From Actinomycetes bacterium (lineage in GTDB: Bacteria > Actinomycetota > Actinomycetes > Actinomycetales > Dermabacteraceae): 5,478 nucleotides of DNA. Numbering within the stretch: the stretch's first letter is position 1; each line of letters opens with the position of its first letter. The DNA lies in assembly GCA_023389045.1 (NCBI GenBank), contig JAEWEZ010000047.1:1-5478 (forward strand). Direction: 5' to 3'. The notes under the pieces are model-generated. The model was given only the letters and a program-made list of their open reading frames with translations, was not told the DNA's origin and did no database searches. Made by a program: the position numbers and the translations under genes. Positions 1-5,478 of the stretch are shown piece after piece.

Positions 1-554
1 ACGGCTCCCGTGATGAGCATGTCGTGCACGAGGGCGAGCATTGCGGCGATCGACGCTTTGAGATTGCGGAAGTACAGCGCCATGACCACGGCGACCAGGA
101 GCAGGAAGACCACGATGCCGCGAAGCATCTTCTCGGTGATGTCCTGGCCCCACACCGGGCCGATGAAGGAACTGGAGACGTTGTCTTCTGAAACCCCGTA
201 GGCCTTCGCCAGTTCCTGGCCGATGGTCACGGTCTGTTCGGAGTCCAGCTGCTCGGTCTGCACGCGCAGGGTATCCGCGCCGAGCACCGCAATCTTCGGT
301 TCGTTCTCCGGCACATGCTTGCGCACGACCTCACGGGCTGTGGACTGCTCCGTGCTGCTCACACCCGAGATCTGGAACTCGGATCCGCCGGTGAACTCGA
401 TACCAAGGTTCGCACCGCGCATGGCGGCGATACCGCTCAGCAGCACAATCACAACCAGGGCGATCAGATACCACAGGCGGCGCCGCGCCACGATCGAGAA
501 GAGGCGCTTGCCGGCGTGCAGGTCATTGCCCAGTTGGGCGAAGCTCGTGCTCAT
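1..554 (-). CDS. secF: Protein translocase subunit SecF, N-terminal part (runs off the left edge)
   Basis: SecF is the partner of SecD in the membrane complex that uses the proton motive force to complete export of proteins through SecYEG. I translated 184 residues from the ATG at 554; the rest of the gene (the family is usually about 300-400 residues) lies outside the window. Visible in order are a short cytoplasmic N-terminus, a first membrane segment at about residues 27-46, the family motif LGIEFTGG at 50-57 (commonly GIDFTGG), the periplasmic/extracytoplasmic domain at about 60-140, a second membrane segment at about 145-162, and the start of the third with the His-Asp pair in LVHDML near residues 176-181, a conserved SecF position. 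The start codon overlaps the secD stop as ATGA (551-554), and a strong GGAGG ribosome site lies 7 bases upstream inside secD, so the two are probably translationally coupled. The reading frame is intact throughout. Identification is firm. Confidence 0.96.
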   Translation of the reverse strand, partial: MSTSFAQLGNDLHAGKRLFSIVARRRLWYLIALVVIVLLSGIAAMRGANLGIEFTGGSEFQISGVSSTEQSTAREVVRKHVPENEPKIAVLGADTLRVQTEQLDSEQTVTIGQELAKAYGVSEDNVSSSFIGPVWGQDITEKMLRGIVVFLLLVAVVMALYFRNLKASIAAMLALVHDMLITGA

Positions 555-2377
555 CGCTCCTCCTCCCGCTGGGTCATCTCTGCGCTCTCCTCACGGGCGA
601 GCTTCTCCTCACGTGCTAGGCGCGCCTTACGCTCTGCCAGGGTTTCCCGCACCGGCTGCTCGGAGCCCTTCCGCCCGCGACGCTCCGCCGTGGTGCGCAC
701 TCGGCCACGGCCTGCATAGGCCGGGACCGAACGGCCCAGGGCCGCCGGGTCGAGCCCGCTGAGCGGGTGGCCCTTACCGAAGAAGCGGGTGCGTACGAGG
801 GCCTGCAGCAGCGGGTGGGTGAAGAGGAAGACGATCAGCAGGTCAAGCAGTGTTGCCAGTCCGAGGGTGAAGGCGAAGCCACGCACGCCACCCGTGGAGA
901 GCAGGTACAGGACGACGGCTGCGATCACATTGACCATGTCGGAGATGACGATGGTCTGGCGGGCACGCGCCCAGCCGTGATCGACGGCGGCGACGATCCC
1001 GCGGCCTTCACGAATCTCATCGCGAACGCGCTCGAAGTAGACGATGAAGGAGTCGGCGGTAAAGGCAATCGACACCACGAGGCCTACCACGCCGGCGAGG
1101 GAGAGCCGGTACCCGACCTCGGGAAGGTTCGAGAGGATCGTCAGGACCGCGTAGGCGAGCACACCCATGATGACCAGGCTCGACGTGGTCACAATCGCCA
1201 GCACCCGGTACTGGAAGAAGGCGTACACCACCACCAGCAGCAGGCCGATGAGGCCGGCGATGAGGCCCTTCTCCAGCTGGTCCGAGCCGAGGGTGGCGGA
1301 GATCTGCTGTTCGGAGGCCACCTCAAACTCGAGCGGCAGCGCGCCGAAGCGCAGCTGATTCGAGAGCCGCGAGGCCTCGTCGTGCTTGAAGTTGCCGGTG
1401 ATCGAGGTTTCCCCGGTCGAGGTTGGTTCCCTCACCTGCGGAGCCGAGATGACCTGCCCGTCCAGCACGATCGCGAACATGTCGGTGGCGCCCTGGCCGC
1501 CGTGCAGCGCGATTGTCATCTCAGAGAAGTTCTGAGCCGCCGAGGGCTTGAACAGCATGTTGACCACGTAGAAGCCGGTGTTCTGACCGGTCGGGGTGGT
1601 CTCATCACCCACGGAGGAGGTCTGAATGTCCTTGCCCTCGACCGTGACAGGTCCGAGCAGGAACTTCTGGCTGCCCGTGGGATCGCACACCACGAGCGTT
1701 TTGTGCGGATCCGCCTGCTGGGCCTTCTTCTGCACCGTCTTGGGGTCGGTGCAGTTCGCTTCGAAGGCTGCGGCCTGCACCTCCGGGGTGGCCCAGTCCA
1801 GGGACCACGCCGGGAAGGGCAAATCGTCGGTGCTCGGAGCCACCGGGGTGTTCGGCTCGCCGGGGCCACCGCGCGGGGTCAGCGGGCCATTGAACGTCGG
1901 CTGCGAGGGGTCAATAGCGGGCTTGGACTCCTCGCCCGAGCCGTTGGCGCCACCGCCATCACTCGCGCCGCCGGCATCGCTCGACCCTGCCTCACCTTCG
2001 GGCGGGAGCACACCGAGAACCGGGCGGAAGCTCATGGCCGCGGTCTGCCGCAGTGCCTGAGAGGTGGCCGGGTCCAGCTTTCCGGGCACATCCACCACGA
2101 TGTTGCTGCCGCCCTGGATACTGATTTCCGTCTCGGCCACGCCCATGGCGTTGATGCGCTGCGCCATGATCTGACGGGCCTGTTCCATGGACTCCTGGTC
2201 CACGGGTTTCCCGTCGCGGCTCTTGGCCTGCAGGATGACCTGGGTTCCGCCCTCGAGGTCAAGGGCCAGTGTGGGGGCGGCCTGCCAGCCGCCTCGGGCG
2301 ACACCGATCCCGACCACACTGCCAAGCAGGATGATCAGGATCGCGAGGGCGCCGAGTGCTACACGACGTGCGGGCAT
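551..2377 (-). CDS. secD: Protein translocase subunit SecD
   Basis: SecD (608 residues) pairs with SecF to drive late steps of protein export using the proton gradient. The first membrane segment is at about residues 6-27, followed by the family motif LALDLEGG (37-44). The extracytoplasmic region is interrupted by a Gly/Ser/Ala- then Pro-rich stretch at about 125-185, typical of actinobacterial SecD and the reason for the length. Five further membrane segments follow at roughly 370-389, 393-415, 424-444, 472-493 and 499-520. The fourth overall carries SIAFTADSFIVYFERVRDE, whose Asp442 aligns with the proton-relay Asp of SecD (D519 in E. coli, from family knowledge). A charged Arg/Glu-rich tail of about 75 residues, probably cytoplasmic and partly helical, ends the protein. 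The ATG at 2377 is preceded by GAGGAA at 2387-2392, and no ATG, GTG or TTG occurs in frame between it and the upstream yajC stop, so the start is well fixed. It follows yajC by 66 bp and overlaps secF by 4 bp. Confidence 0.97.
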   Translation of the reverse strand: MPARRVALGALAILIILLGSVVGIGVARGGWQAAPTLALDLEGGTQVILQAKSRDGKPVDQESMEQARQIMAQRINAMGVAETEISIQGGSNIVVDVPGKLDPATSQALRQTAAMSFRPVLGVLPPEGEAGSSDAGGASDGGGANGSGEESKPAIDPSQPTFNGPLTPRGGPGEPNTPVAPSTDDLPFPAWSLDWATPEVQAAAFEANCTDPKTVQKKAQQADPHKTLVVCDPTGSQKFLLGPVTVEGKDIQTSSVGDETTPTGQNTGFYVVNMLFKPSAAQNFSEMTIALHGGQGATDMFAIVLDGQVISAPQVREPTSTGETSITGNFKHDEASRLSNQLRFGALPLEFEVASEQQISATLGSDQLEKGLIAGLIGLLLVVVYAFFQYRVLAIVTTSSLVIMGVLAYAVLTILSNLPEVGYRLSLAGVVGLVVSIAFTADSFIVYFERVRDEIREGRGIVAAVDHGWARARQTIVISDMVNVIAAVVLYLLSTGGVRGFAFTLGLATLLDLLIVFLFTHPLLQALVRTRFFGKGHPLSGLDPAALGRSVPAYAGRGRVRTTAERRGRKGSEQPVRETLAERKARLAREEKLAREESAEMTQREEER

Positions 2378-2386
2378 GGAGCGGGG

Positions 2387-2392
2387 TTCCTC
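2387..2392 (-). promoter_or_regulatory. Ribosome binding site of secD
   Basis: GAGGAA on the minus strand, 9 bases before the secD ATG. It supports the choice of this ATG, which is also the first possible start codon after the yajC stop. Confidence 0.6.
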
Positions 2393-2443
2393 GGTGCGGG
2401 TGGATGAATGGGGTTCGGGCTGGGGTGAGAGCCGACCGGCTGA

Positions 2444-2848
2444 TCAGCTACGGGGCGTGGTCACACCGGGAACGGTGCCATCGCCACGGTCCTCGCGCGA
2501 AAAGTCCGACTGTTCCGCGGCGGGCGCCTCAACCTGCGGCGCCTCCTCCACGGAGTCCGCCGGGGCTGCCACCGGGTCCACCTGGTCGGTCGGCTCAACC
2601 TTCATCGCCAGTGCCTGGCGGGCCCACTTGGTCTGGGCGCCGGACTCGGTCTCCAGGATGACCACATCGTCGTATTCCTCAACGATCAGGCCATAAAAGC
2701 CGCTGTGCGTGCGCACCTCATCGCCCACACCCATCTGAGCAACGCGTTCCTGCTGCTCACGCATCGCCTTGCGCTGACGGTTGGACATCAGGAACATCGG
2801 GATCAGCATGACCGCGAAGACGATGAGCATAAGGAGAAGCGGGTCCAC
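2444..2848 (-). CDS. yajC: Preprotein translocase accessory subunit YajC
   Basis: YajC is a small single-span membrane protein that associates with SecDF; it is usually encoded next to secD. I place the start at the GTG at 2848, giving 134 residues. This start sits 5 bases after a good ribosome site (AAAGGA, 2854-2859) and puts the membrane segment at the N-terminus (about residues 4-22, LLLMLIVFAVMLIPMFLM), as is usual for YajC. The open frame extends 32 codons further to an ATG at 2944, but that extension is Arg/Pro/Ser-rich, unlike YajC, and crosses the intergenic inverted repeats. After the membrane segment come a basic stretch (NRQRK, 23-27) and the compact family domain with GVGDEVRTHSGFYGLI at 40-55, which corresponds to the usual GDEVVTTGGIYG pattern. 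From about residue 86 there is an acidic Ala/Pro/Glu-rich tail with no recognisable motif, probably disordered. Confidence 0.93.
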   Translation of the reverse strand: MDPLLLMLIVFAVMLIPMFLMSNRQRKAMREQQERVAQMGVGDEVRTHSGFYGLIVEEYDDVVILETESGAQTKWARQALAMKVEPTDQVDPVAAPADSVEEAPQVEAPAAEQSDFSREDRGDGTVPGVTTPRS

Positions 2849-2853
2849 AGGGA

Positions 2854-2859
2854 TCCTTT
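2854..2859 (-). promoter_or_regulatory. Ribosome binding site that decides the yajC start
   Basis: AAAGGA on the minus strand, 5 bases before a GTG at 2848. It favours this GTG over the ATG 32 codons upstream, which would put a non-conserved basic extension in front of the membrane segment. Confidence 0.6.
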
Positions 2860-2904
2860 CGACAAGACGGGCACGACCGGAAGGCCGCGACACCGGGATG
2901 CGAG

Positions 2905-2942
2905 GGCACGACGAGACGGTCCTCGTGCCACGGGACCGTCCC
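2905..2942 (-). repeat. Overlapping alternative inverted repeats between ruvB and yajC
   Basis: Two inverted repeats interlock here. The first is a perfect 8-bp pair, GACGGTCC at 2915-2922 and GGACCGTC at 2933-2940, with a 10-base spacer; it extends outward to 2913 and 2942 through one G-U pair in minus-strand RNA. The second is a perfect 7-bp pair, GGCACGA at 2905-2911 and TCGTGCC at 2923-2929. The right arm of the second (plus-strand numbering) lies in the loop of the first, and the left arm of the first lies in the loop of the second, so both cannot form as simple hairpins together. No T-run follows on either strand. It could be a U-less terminator for ruvCAB, a leader structure for yajC-secDF, or an operator. 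The repeats are seen directly; the role is inference. Confidence 0.5.
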
Positions 2943-2948
2943 ACTGTA
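2943..2948 (-). promoter_or_regulatory. Candidate -10 element for yajC-secDF
   Basis: TACAGT on the minus strand fits the actinobacterial TANNNT -10 pattern, about 95 bases before the yajC GTG. I see no convincing -35 hexamer at 16-19 bases upstream. Transcription would start near 2936, within the inverted repeat (a GGGAC-C-GTCCC palindrome at 2932-2942 directly abuts it), which would suit an operator better than an RNA hairpin. The match is short and could be chance. Confidence 0.25.
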
Positions 2949-2962
2949 CCCGCCGCGGCGCA

Positions 2963-2978
2963 CCACTCCTGAGAATGG
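2963..2978 (-). terminator. Small hairpin just downstream of ruvB, possible weak terminator
   Basis: In minus-strand RNA, CCATTC and GAGTGG pair over 6 bp (one G-U) around a four-base loop, beginning 23 bases after the ruvB TAA. There is no U-tract after it. It is followed at 2951-2960 by a perfect but loopless palindrome, CGCCGCGGCG. Alone it is a weak terminator candidate; together with the larger repeats at 2905-2942 it may mark the end of the ruv transcript. Confidence 0.25.
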
Positions 2979-3001
2979 CTCCCACGGAAGAGGGCAATAA
3001 C

Positions 3002-4078
3002 TTAGAAACGACCCAGGGGCAGGGTGGGGGTGCCATCCCCCTCCGGGCCGGCGGGAGGTTCCATCCCCAGGTGCTCCCACGCTTTGGTGGCGGCCATACG
3101 CCCCCGCGGTGTGCGCACCAGGAAACCCTCTCGCACCAGGTAGGGCTCCACCATGGTCTCGACGGTCTCGGTTTCCTCCCCCACCGCGACCGCGAGGGTG
3201 GATAGGCCGACCGGGCCACCCTTAAAGCGCGTGCACAGGGCGCCGAGCACCGCCCGGTCCAGGCGGTCAAGGCCGCTGTCATCGACCTCGTAGACGCGCA
3301 GCGCGGATCGTGCCGCCTCCAGATCGAGATGCCCGCTCCCCCGTACCTGCGCCCAGTCCCGCACCCGACGCAGCAGACGGTTGGCAATGCGGGGCGTGCC
3401 GCGGGAGCGGCCGGCGATCTCCGCGGCGGCGTCCTCGTCGATCTGGATCTCGAGGCGTGAGGCGGAGCGGGTGACCACCTCGCGCAGGTCCTCGGCGCTG
3501 TAGTAGTCCAGGTGCGCCACGAAACCGAAACGGTCACGCAGCGGCGCCGGGAGGAGGCCGGCGCGGGTCGTCGCACCGACTGCCGTGAAGGGCGGAAGTT
3601 CCAGGGGGATCGAGGTGGCTCCCACGCCTTTGCCGACCACCACATCGACGCGGAAGTCTTCCATGGCGATGTAGAGCATTTCTTCGGCGGGGCGGGCCAG
3701 GCGGTGCACCTCGTCGATGAACAGCACTTCCCCTTCCTCTAGGGAGGAGAGGATCGCGGCGAGATCGCCGGCGTGTTGGATGGCCGGGCCGGAGGTGATC
3801 CGTAGCGGCGCGGAGAGCTCCCCGGCGATGATCATCGCGAGCGTGGTTTTCCCGAGCCCCGGAGGCCCCGAGAGAAGCACGTGTTCGGGGGCGCGGCCGC
3901 GTGCCTGCGCCGCTTCCAGCACCAGGGAGAGCTGGTCGCGCACCACGGCCTGACCCACGAACTCCTCCAGGCGTGCCGGACGGAGTGCAGCTTCTGCTGC
4001 CCGCTCCAATGCCCCCGAATCGGGGCGCACCAGTTCGTGCAGCTCTTCCCCCGTCTGCTCCTCGGGATCCAGACTCAT
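3002..4078 (-). CDS. ruvB: Holliday junction branch migration ATPase RuvB
   Basis: RuvB is the hexameric AAA+ motor that, loaded by RuvA, drives branch migration of Holliday junctions in the cytoplasm. At 358 residues it has the family's usual length. Visible are the Walker A motif GPPGLGKT (71-78), Walker B VLFIDEV with Asp122-Glu123, the long signature AMEDFRVDVVVGKG (138-151), GATTRAG (168-174) with sensor Thr and the Arg172 that aligns with the arginine finger of the family, sensor 2 in RGTPRIANRLLRRVRD (Arg230), and the C-terminal winged-helix DNA-binding domain (about 270-340) with RTPRGR at 322-327. All key residues are present. The ATG at 4078 lies 4 bases after the ruvA stop, and an AGGTGAGG ribosome site (4081-4088) overlaps that stop, so coupling with ruvA is likely. 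The N-terminal 30 residues are acidic and variable, as is common. Confidence 0.98.
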   Translation of the reverse strand: MSLDPEEQTGEELHELVRPDSGALERAAEAALRPARLEEFVGQAVVRDQLSLVLEAAQARGRAPEHVLLSGPPGLGKTTLAMIIAGELSAPLRITSGPAIQHAGDLAAILSSLEEGEVLFIDEVHRLARPAEEMLYIAMEDFRVDVVVGKGVGATSIPLELPPFTAVGATTRAGLLPAPLRDRFGFVAHLDYYSAEDLREVVTRSASRLEIQIDEDAAAEIAGRSRGTPRIANRLLRRVRDWAQVRGSGHLDLEAARSALRVYEVDDSGLDRLDRAVLGALCTRFKGGPVGLSTLAVAVGEETETVETMVEPYLVREGFLVRTPRGRMAATKAWEHLGMEPPAGPEGDGTPTLPLGRF

Positions 4079-4082
4079 GCCC

Positions 4083-4721
4083 TCACCTGCTTCCGCCCAG
4101 GCGGCGCAGGGCCGCCCTCAGCAGGGTGGTGTCGTCAGCATCCTCGCCAAGTTCCTCGGCGGCGCGGTCCACGGCGGTTGCCGCGGCTTTTTCGGCGAAG
4201 CTCAGGCCCGTCAGGGCGGCGGTCACCGTGGCGCGGAGCCGGTCGGCGGAGCTCGGGGCGGCACCAGCAGAGTCGGTACCCGAGGCCACTGCCCCGTCGG
4301 CCCCGGTATCGCTCTCGGCCGGGGCCGGGAGTTTCCCGCCCAGTTCGAGGATCATGCGGGAGGCCACCTTCGGGCCGACGCCGGGGGCGCGGGAAATGGT
4401 TTTCGTGTCCTGTTCGGCGACCGCACGGAAGAGTTCCTGCGGGGTCAGCACCGCAAGGAGACCGAGTGCGGTGCGGGGCCCGATCCCGCTGACCGACTGC
4501 ACCACCTGGAAGATATCTGCTTCCTCCCGCTGCAGGAAGCCGTACAGGGTCAGGGAGTCTTCACGCACCACGAGTTCGGTGTGGAGCATGATCTCCTGGC
4601 CGATCCGCGTTGCCGTCACGGTTTGCGGGGTGGTGCGGATGGCGAAGCCGACCCCGCCCACATCGAGCACGAGGGAATCGAGGCCAAGGGCGGCGATACG
4701 CCCGGTCAGAGTTGAAATCAC
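4083..4721 (-). CDS. ruvA: Holliday junction branch migration protein RuvA
   Basis: RuvA binds the four-way junction as a tetramer and loads RuvB rings on it. The protein has 212 residues, near the usual length. Domain I (1-62) is the OB-fold and includes REDSLTLYGF (53-62), whose Glu54-Asp55 match the acidic pin at the junction centre. Domain II has two helix-hairpin-helix motifs, VSGIGPRTALGLL (77-89) and APGVGPKVASRMILEL (112-127). A linker of about 28 residues rich in Ala, Gly, Ser and Asp (131-158) leads to the small C-terminal domain III (about 159-210) that contacts RuvB. The start is GTG at 4721. No Shine-Dalgarno-like sequence precedes it; a TAGGCT element ends 7 bases upstream, which suggests a leaderless transcript. 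A LexA box lies between this gene and ruvC. It follows ruvC by 26 bp and precedes ruvB by 4 bp. Confidence 0.97.
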   Translation of the reverse strand: MISTLTGRIAALGLDSLVLDVGGVGFAIRTTPQTVTATRIGQEIMLHTELVVREDSLTLYGFLQREEADIFQVVQSVSGIGPRTALGLLAVLTPQELFRAVAEQDTKTISRAPGVGPKVASRMILELGGKLPAPAESDTGADGAVASGTDSAGAAPSSADRLRATVTAALTGLSFAEKAAATAVDRAAEELGEDADDTTLLRAALRRLGGSR

Positions 4722-4727
4722 GAGGCC

Positions 4728-4733
4728 AGCCTA
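4728..4733 (-). promoter_or_regulatory. Candidate -10 element of a leaderless ruvA promoter
   Basis: TAGGCT on the minus strand matches the actinobacterial TANNNT -10 pattern at bases -12 to -7 relative to the ruvA GTG, the spacing at which transcription would start on the G of the start codon. The upstream -35 region, inside the end of ruvC, shows no clear hexamer, which is common for leaderless promoters. It overlaps the last two bases of the LexA box, so bound LexA would block it. The match is seen; promoter activity is inferred. Confidence 0.45.
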
Positions 4734-4747
4734 GAACATCTGTTCGA
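4732..4747. promoter_or_regulatory. LexA (SOS) box upstream of ruvA
   Basis: The plus strand reads TAGAACATCTGTTCGA. Compared with the actinobacterial SOS consensus TCGAAC-N4-GTTCGA it matches 11 of the 12 fixed positions and carries the complete GAAC-N4-GTTC core. It lies directly after the ruvC stop codon (4748-4750) and 10 bases before the ruvA GTG, filling most of the 26-bp gap. By family knowledge LexA bound here would repress until DNA damage triggers RecA-assisted LexA cleavage. No similar box was seen between the visible yebC end and ruvC. Confidence 0.8.
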
Positions 4748-5338
4748 TCAGTGGCGGGAGGAGGAGCGGTCCCGGGCGCGTCGCGCCTGCCGCTCGGCCT
4801 GAGCCCACACCGCCTGCGCGCTCGTGCGGGCGGCGCCGGTGCGGTCCAGCGACACCGGGCCGGTTCCCCTCCACAGCTGAGTCAGTGCAATCGCCACCGC
4901 ATCGGCGGCATCGGCGGGTTTGGGTGCTGCGGTGAGCCCCAACAGGCGTACGAGGGCCGCCTGGATCTGTTTCTTATCAGCGCGCCCGCTACCGGTGACC
5001 GCCGCTTTCACCTCGGAGGGGGTGTGCAGGGCGATCGGGATTCCGCGTTCGGCGGCCAGCAGGATCGCCACCCCGGTGACCTGCGCGGTGCCGATCACCG
5101 TGGGCGTGTTGGCCTGGCTGAAGACCCGTTCGATGGCGATCGTGTCGGGTCCGTGCCGCTCGATGAGAGACCGAAGCCCCTGGGCGATGGCCAGCAGGCG
5201 CACATCGATCGTGTCCTCGCTGGCCGAGCGCACCACCTGCACATCGACGAGCTGGGCGCGGCGTGCGCCCAGCGCGTCGATAACTCCCACGCCGCAGCGT
5301 GTCAGGCCGGGGTCAATCCCCATCACCCGCAGCGTCAT
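4748..5338 (-). CDS. ruvC: Crossover junction endodeoxyribonuclease RuvC
   Basis: RuvC is the dimeric, Mg-dependent nuclease that resolves Holliday junctions by symmetrical nicks. The 196 residues show the RNase H-like fold with all four catalytic acids: Asp9 in MGIDPGLTRCG, Glu70 in AIERVF, and Asp143 and Asp146 in PADAADAVAIA. The family stretch HTPSEVKAAVTGSGRADK (105-122) is also present. The C-terminal 30 or so residues are Arg- and Ala-rich and not conserved. The ATG at 5338 begins 8 bases after the yebC stop; a GAGGAGG sequence (5352-5358) inside the yebC end may serve as ribosome site, though 13 bases is long. A start at Met6 would leave only three residues before the catalytic Asp and is less likely. 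No promoter was seen directly in front, so it is probably transcribed with yebC. Confidence 0.97.
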   Translation of the reverse strand: MTLRVMGIDPGLTRCGVGVIDALGARRAQLVDVQVVRSASEDTIDVRLLAIAQGLRSLIERHGPDTIAIERVFSQANTPTVIGTAQVTGVAILLAAERGIPIALHTPSEVKAAVTGSGRADKKQIQAALVRLLGLTAAPKPADAADAVAIALTQLWRGTGPVSLDRTGAARTSAQAVWAQAERQARRARDRSSSRH

Positions 5339-5346
5339 GCCGAGGG

Positions 5347-5478
5347 TCAGTCCTCCTCGGCGAGCTGGGCGGCGACGTCCTCGGGGATATCCAGGTTGGA
5401 GTAGACGTTCTGCACGTCGTCGCTGTCCTCGAGGGCGTCGATCAGACGCAGCACCTTCTGGGCGCCGTCGAGGTCCAC
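5347..5478 (-). CDS. yebC: YebC/TACO1-family protein, C-terminal end (runs off the right edge)
   Basis: Only the last 43 residues are in the window, starting VDLDGAQKVLRLIDALED and ending in PEDVAAQLAEED before TGA at 5347-5349. The segment LIDALEDSDDVQNVYSNLDI is the characteristic C-terminal end of the YebC/PmpR/TACO1 family (usually about 240-250 residues). Members have long been annotated as transcriptional regulators; more recent work links some to helping ribosomes through proline-rich stretches. The position directly upstream of ruvC is a common arrangement in actinobacteria and many other bacteria, which supports the call. The 8-bp gap suggests cotranscription with ruvC. Nothing can be said about the missing N-terminal part. 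Confidence 0.9.
   Translation of the reverse strand: MDLDGAQKVLRLIDALEDSDDVQNVYSNLDIPEDVAAQLAEED

Noticed and set aside
767..2407. A 546-codon open frame on the plus strand opposite secD
   Set aside because: It is the mirror of secD in G/C-rich DNA: rich in His, Glu, Gly and Arg, no membrane or domain pattern, no ribosome site. secD on the other strand is unmistakable.
2431..2446. Short inverted repeat near the end of yajC (AGCC-GGTC-GGCT) as a terminator
   Set aside because: Only a 4-bp stem with no U-tract, and secD follows closely on the same strand, so termination there is unlikely.
2905..2942. A compact H-type pseudoknot or riboswitch of a known class
   Set aside because: The interlocked arms have pseudoknot order, but the loop that would cross the 10-bp stem is a single base, which is sterically implausible. 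No known riboswitch core was recognised.
2803..3645. A 280-codon minus-strand frame overlapping the ruvB 3' half and the intergenic region
   Set aside because: Out-of-frame shadow of ruvB, Arg/Pro/Ser-rich with no recognisable motif; it would overlap both ruvB and yajC.
4077..4715. A 212-codon plus-strand frame opposite ruvA, and similar long plus-strand frames opposite ruvC and ruvB
   Set aside because: They exactly shadow well-identified genes and have compositions expected of antisense G/C-rich sequence.
5339..5478. A LexA box or promoter directly upstream of ruvC
   Set aside because: No GAAC-N4-GTTC core or convincing -10/-35 pair is present in the visible sequence; the nearest GTTC lacks its partner half. 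The region further upstream is outside the window.

Overview
The window reads as a stretch of core chromosome from a high-GC Gram-positive bacterium (Actinomycetota). The grounds are the strongly G/C-rich third codon positions, the gene order yebC-ruvC-ruvA-ruvB-yajC-secD-secF, the actinobacterial form of SecD (low-complexity Gly/Ser/Pro insert, 'TADSF' in the fourth membrane segment, charged C-terminal tail) and an actinobacterial-type LexA box. I suspect a Micrococcales-like host, but the sequence alone does not fix the genus. No mobile element, tRNA, rRNA, CRISPR array or foreign-looking island was seen.

All seven genes lie on the minus strand, so transcription runs from right to left. At the right edge is the last part of yebC (a YebC/TACO1-type protein). 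Then come ruvC, ruvA and ruvB, the Holliday-junction resolvase and the two-part branch-migration motor. After a 153-bp gap rich in inverted repeats come yajC and secD, then the first half of secF, which runs off the left edge. The gaps inside each block are tiny or negative: yebC-ruvC 8 bp, ruvC-ruvA 26 bp, ruvA-ruvB 4 bp, yajC-secD 66 bp, secD-secF a 4-bp overlap. The window therefore looks like two functional blocks, DNA repair and protein export, that may or may not share a transcript.

The RuvABC proteins process Holliday junctions during recombinational repair. RuvA recognises the four-way junction, RuvB hexamers pump DNA through it, and RuvC makes the paired cuts. SecD, SecF and YajC form the accessory membrane complex that uses the proton gradient to help pull secreted proteins out of the SecYEG channel.

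The most informative regulatory feature is in the 26-bp ruvC-ruvA gap. A 16-bp near-perfect LexA (SOS) palindrome almost fills it, and its end overlaps a TANNNT -10 element placed exactly where a leaderless ruvA transcript would begin at the GTG start codon. This suggests that damage can induce ruvAB separately from ruvC. The second feature of interest is a pair of overlapping, mutually exclusive inverted repeats between ruvB and yajC. I found no sign of an undescribed system; the genes are ordinary housekeeping genes.
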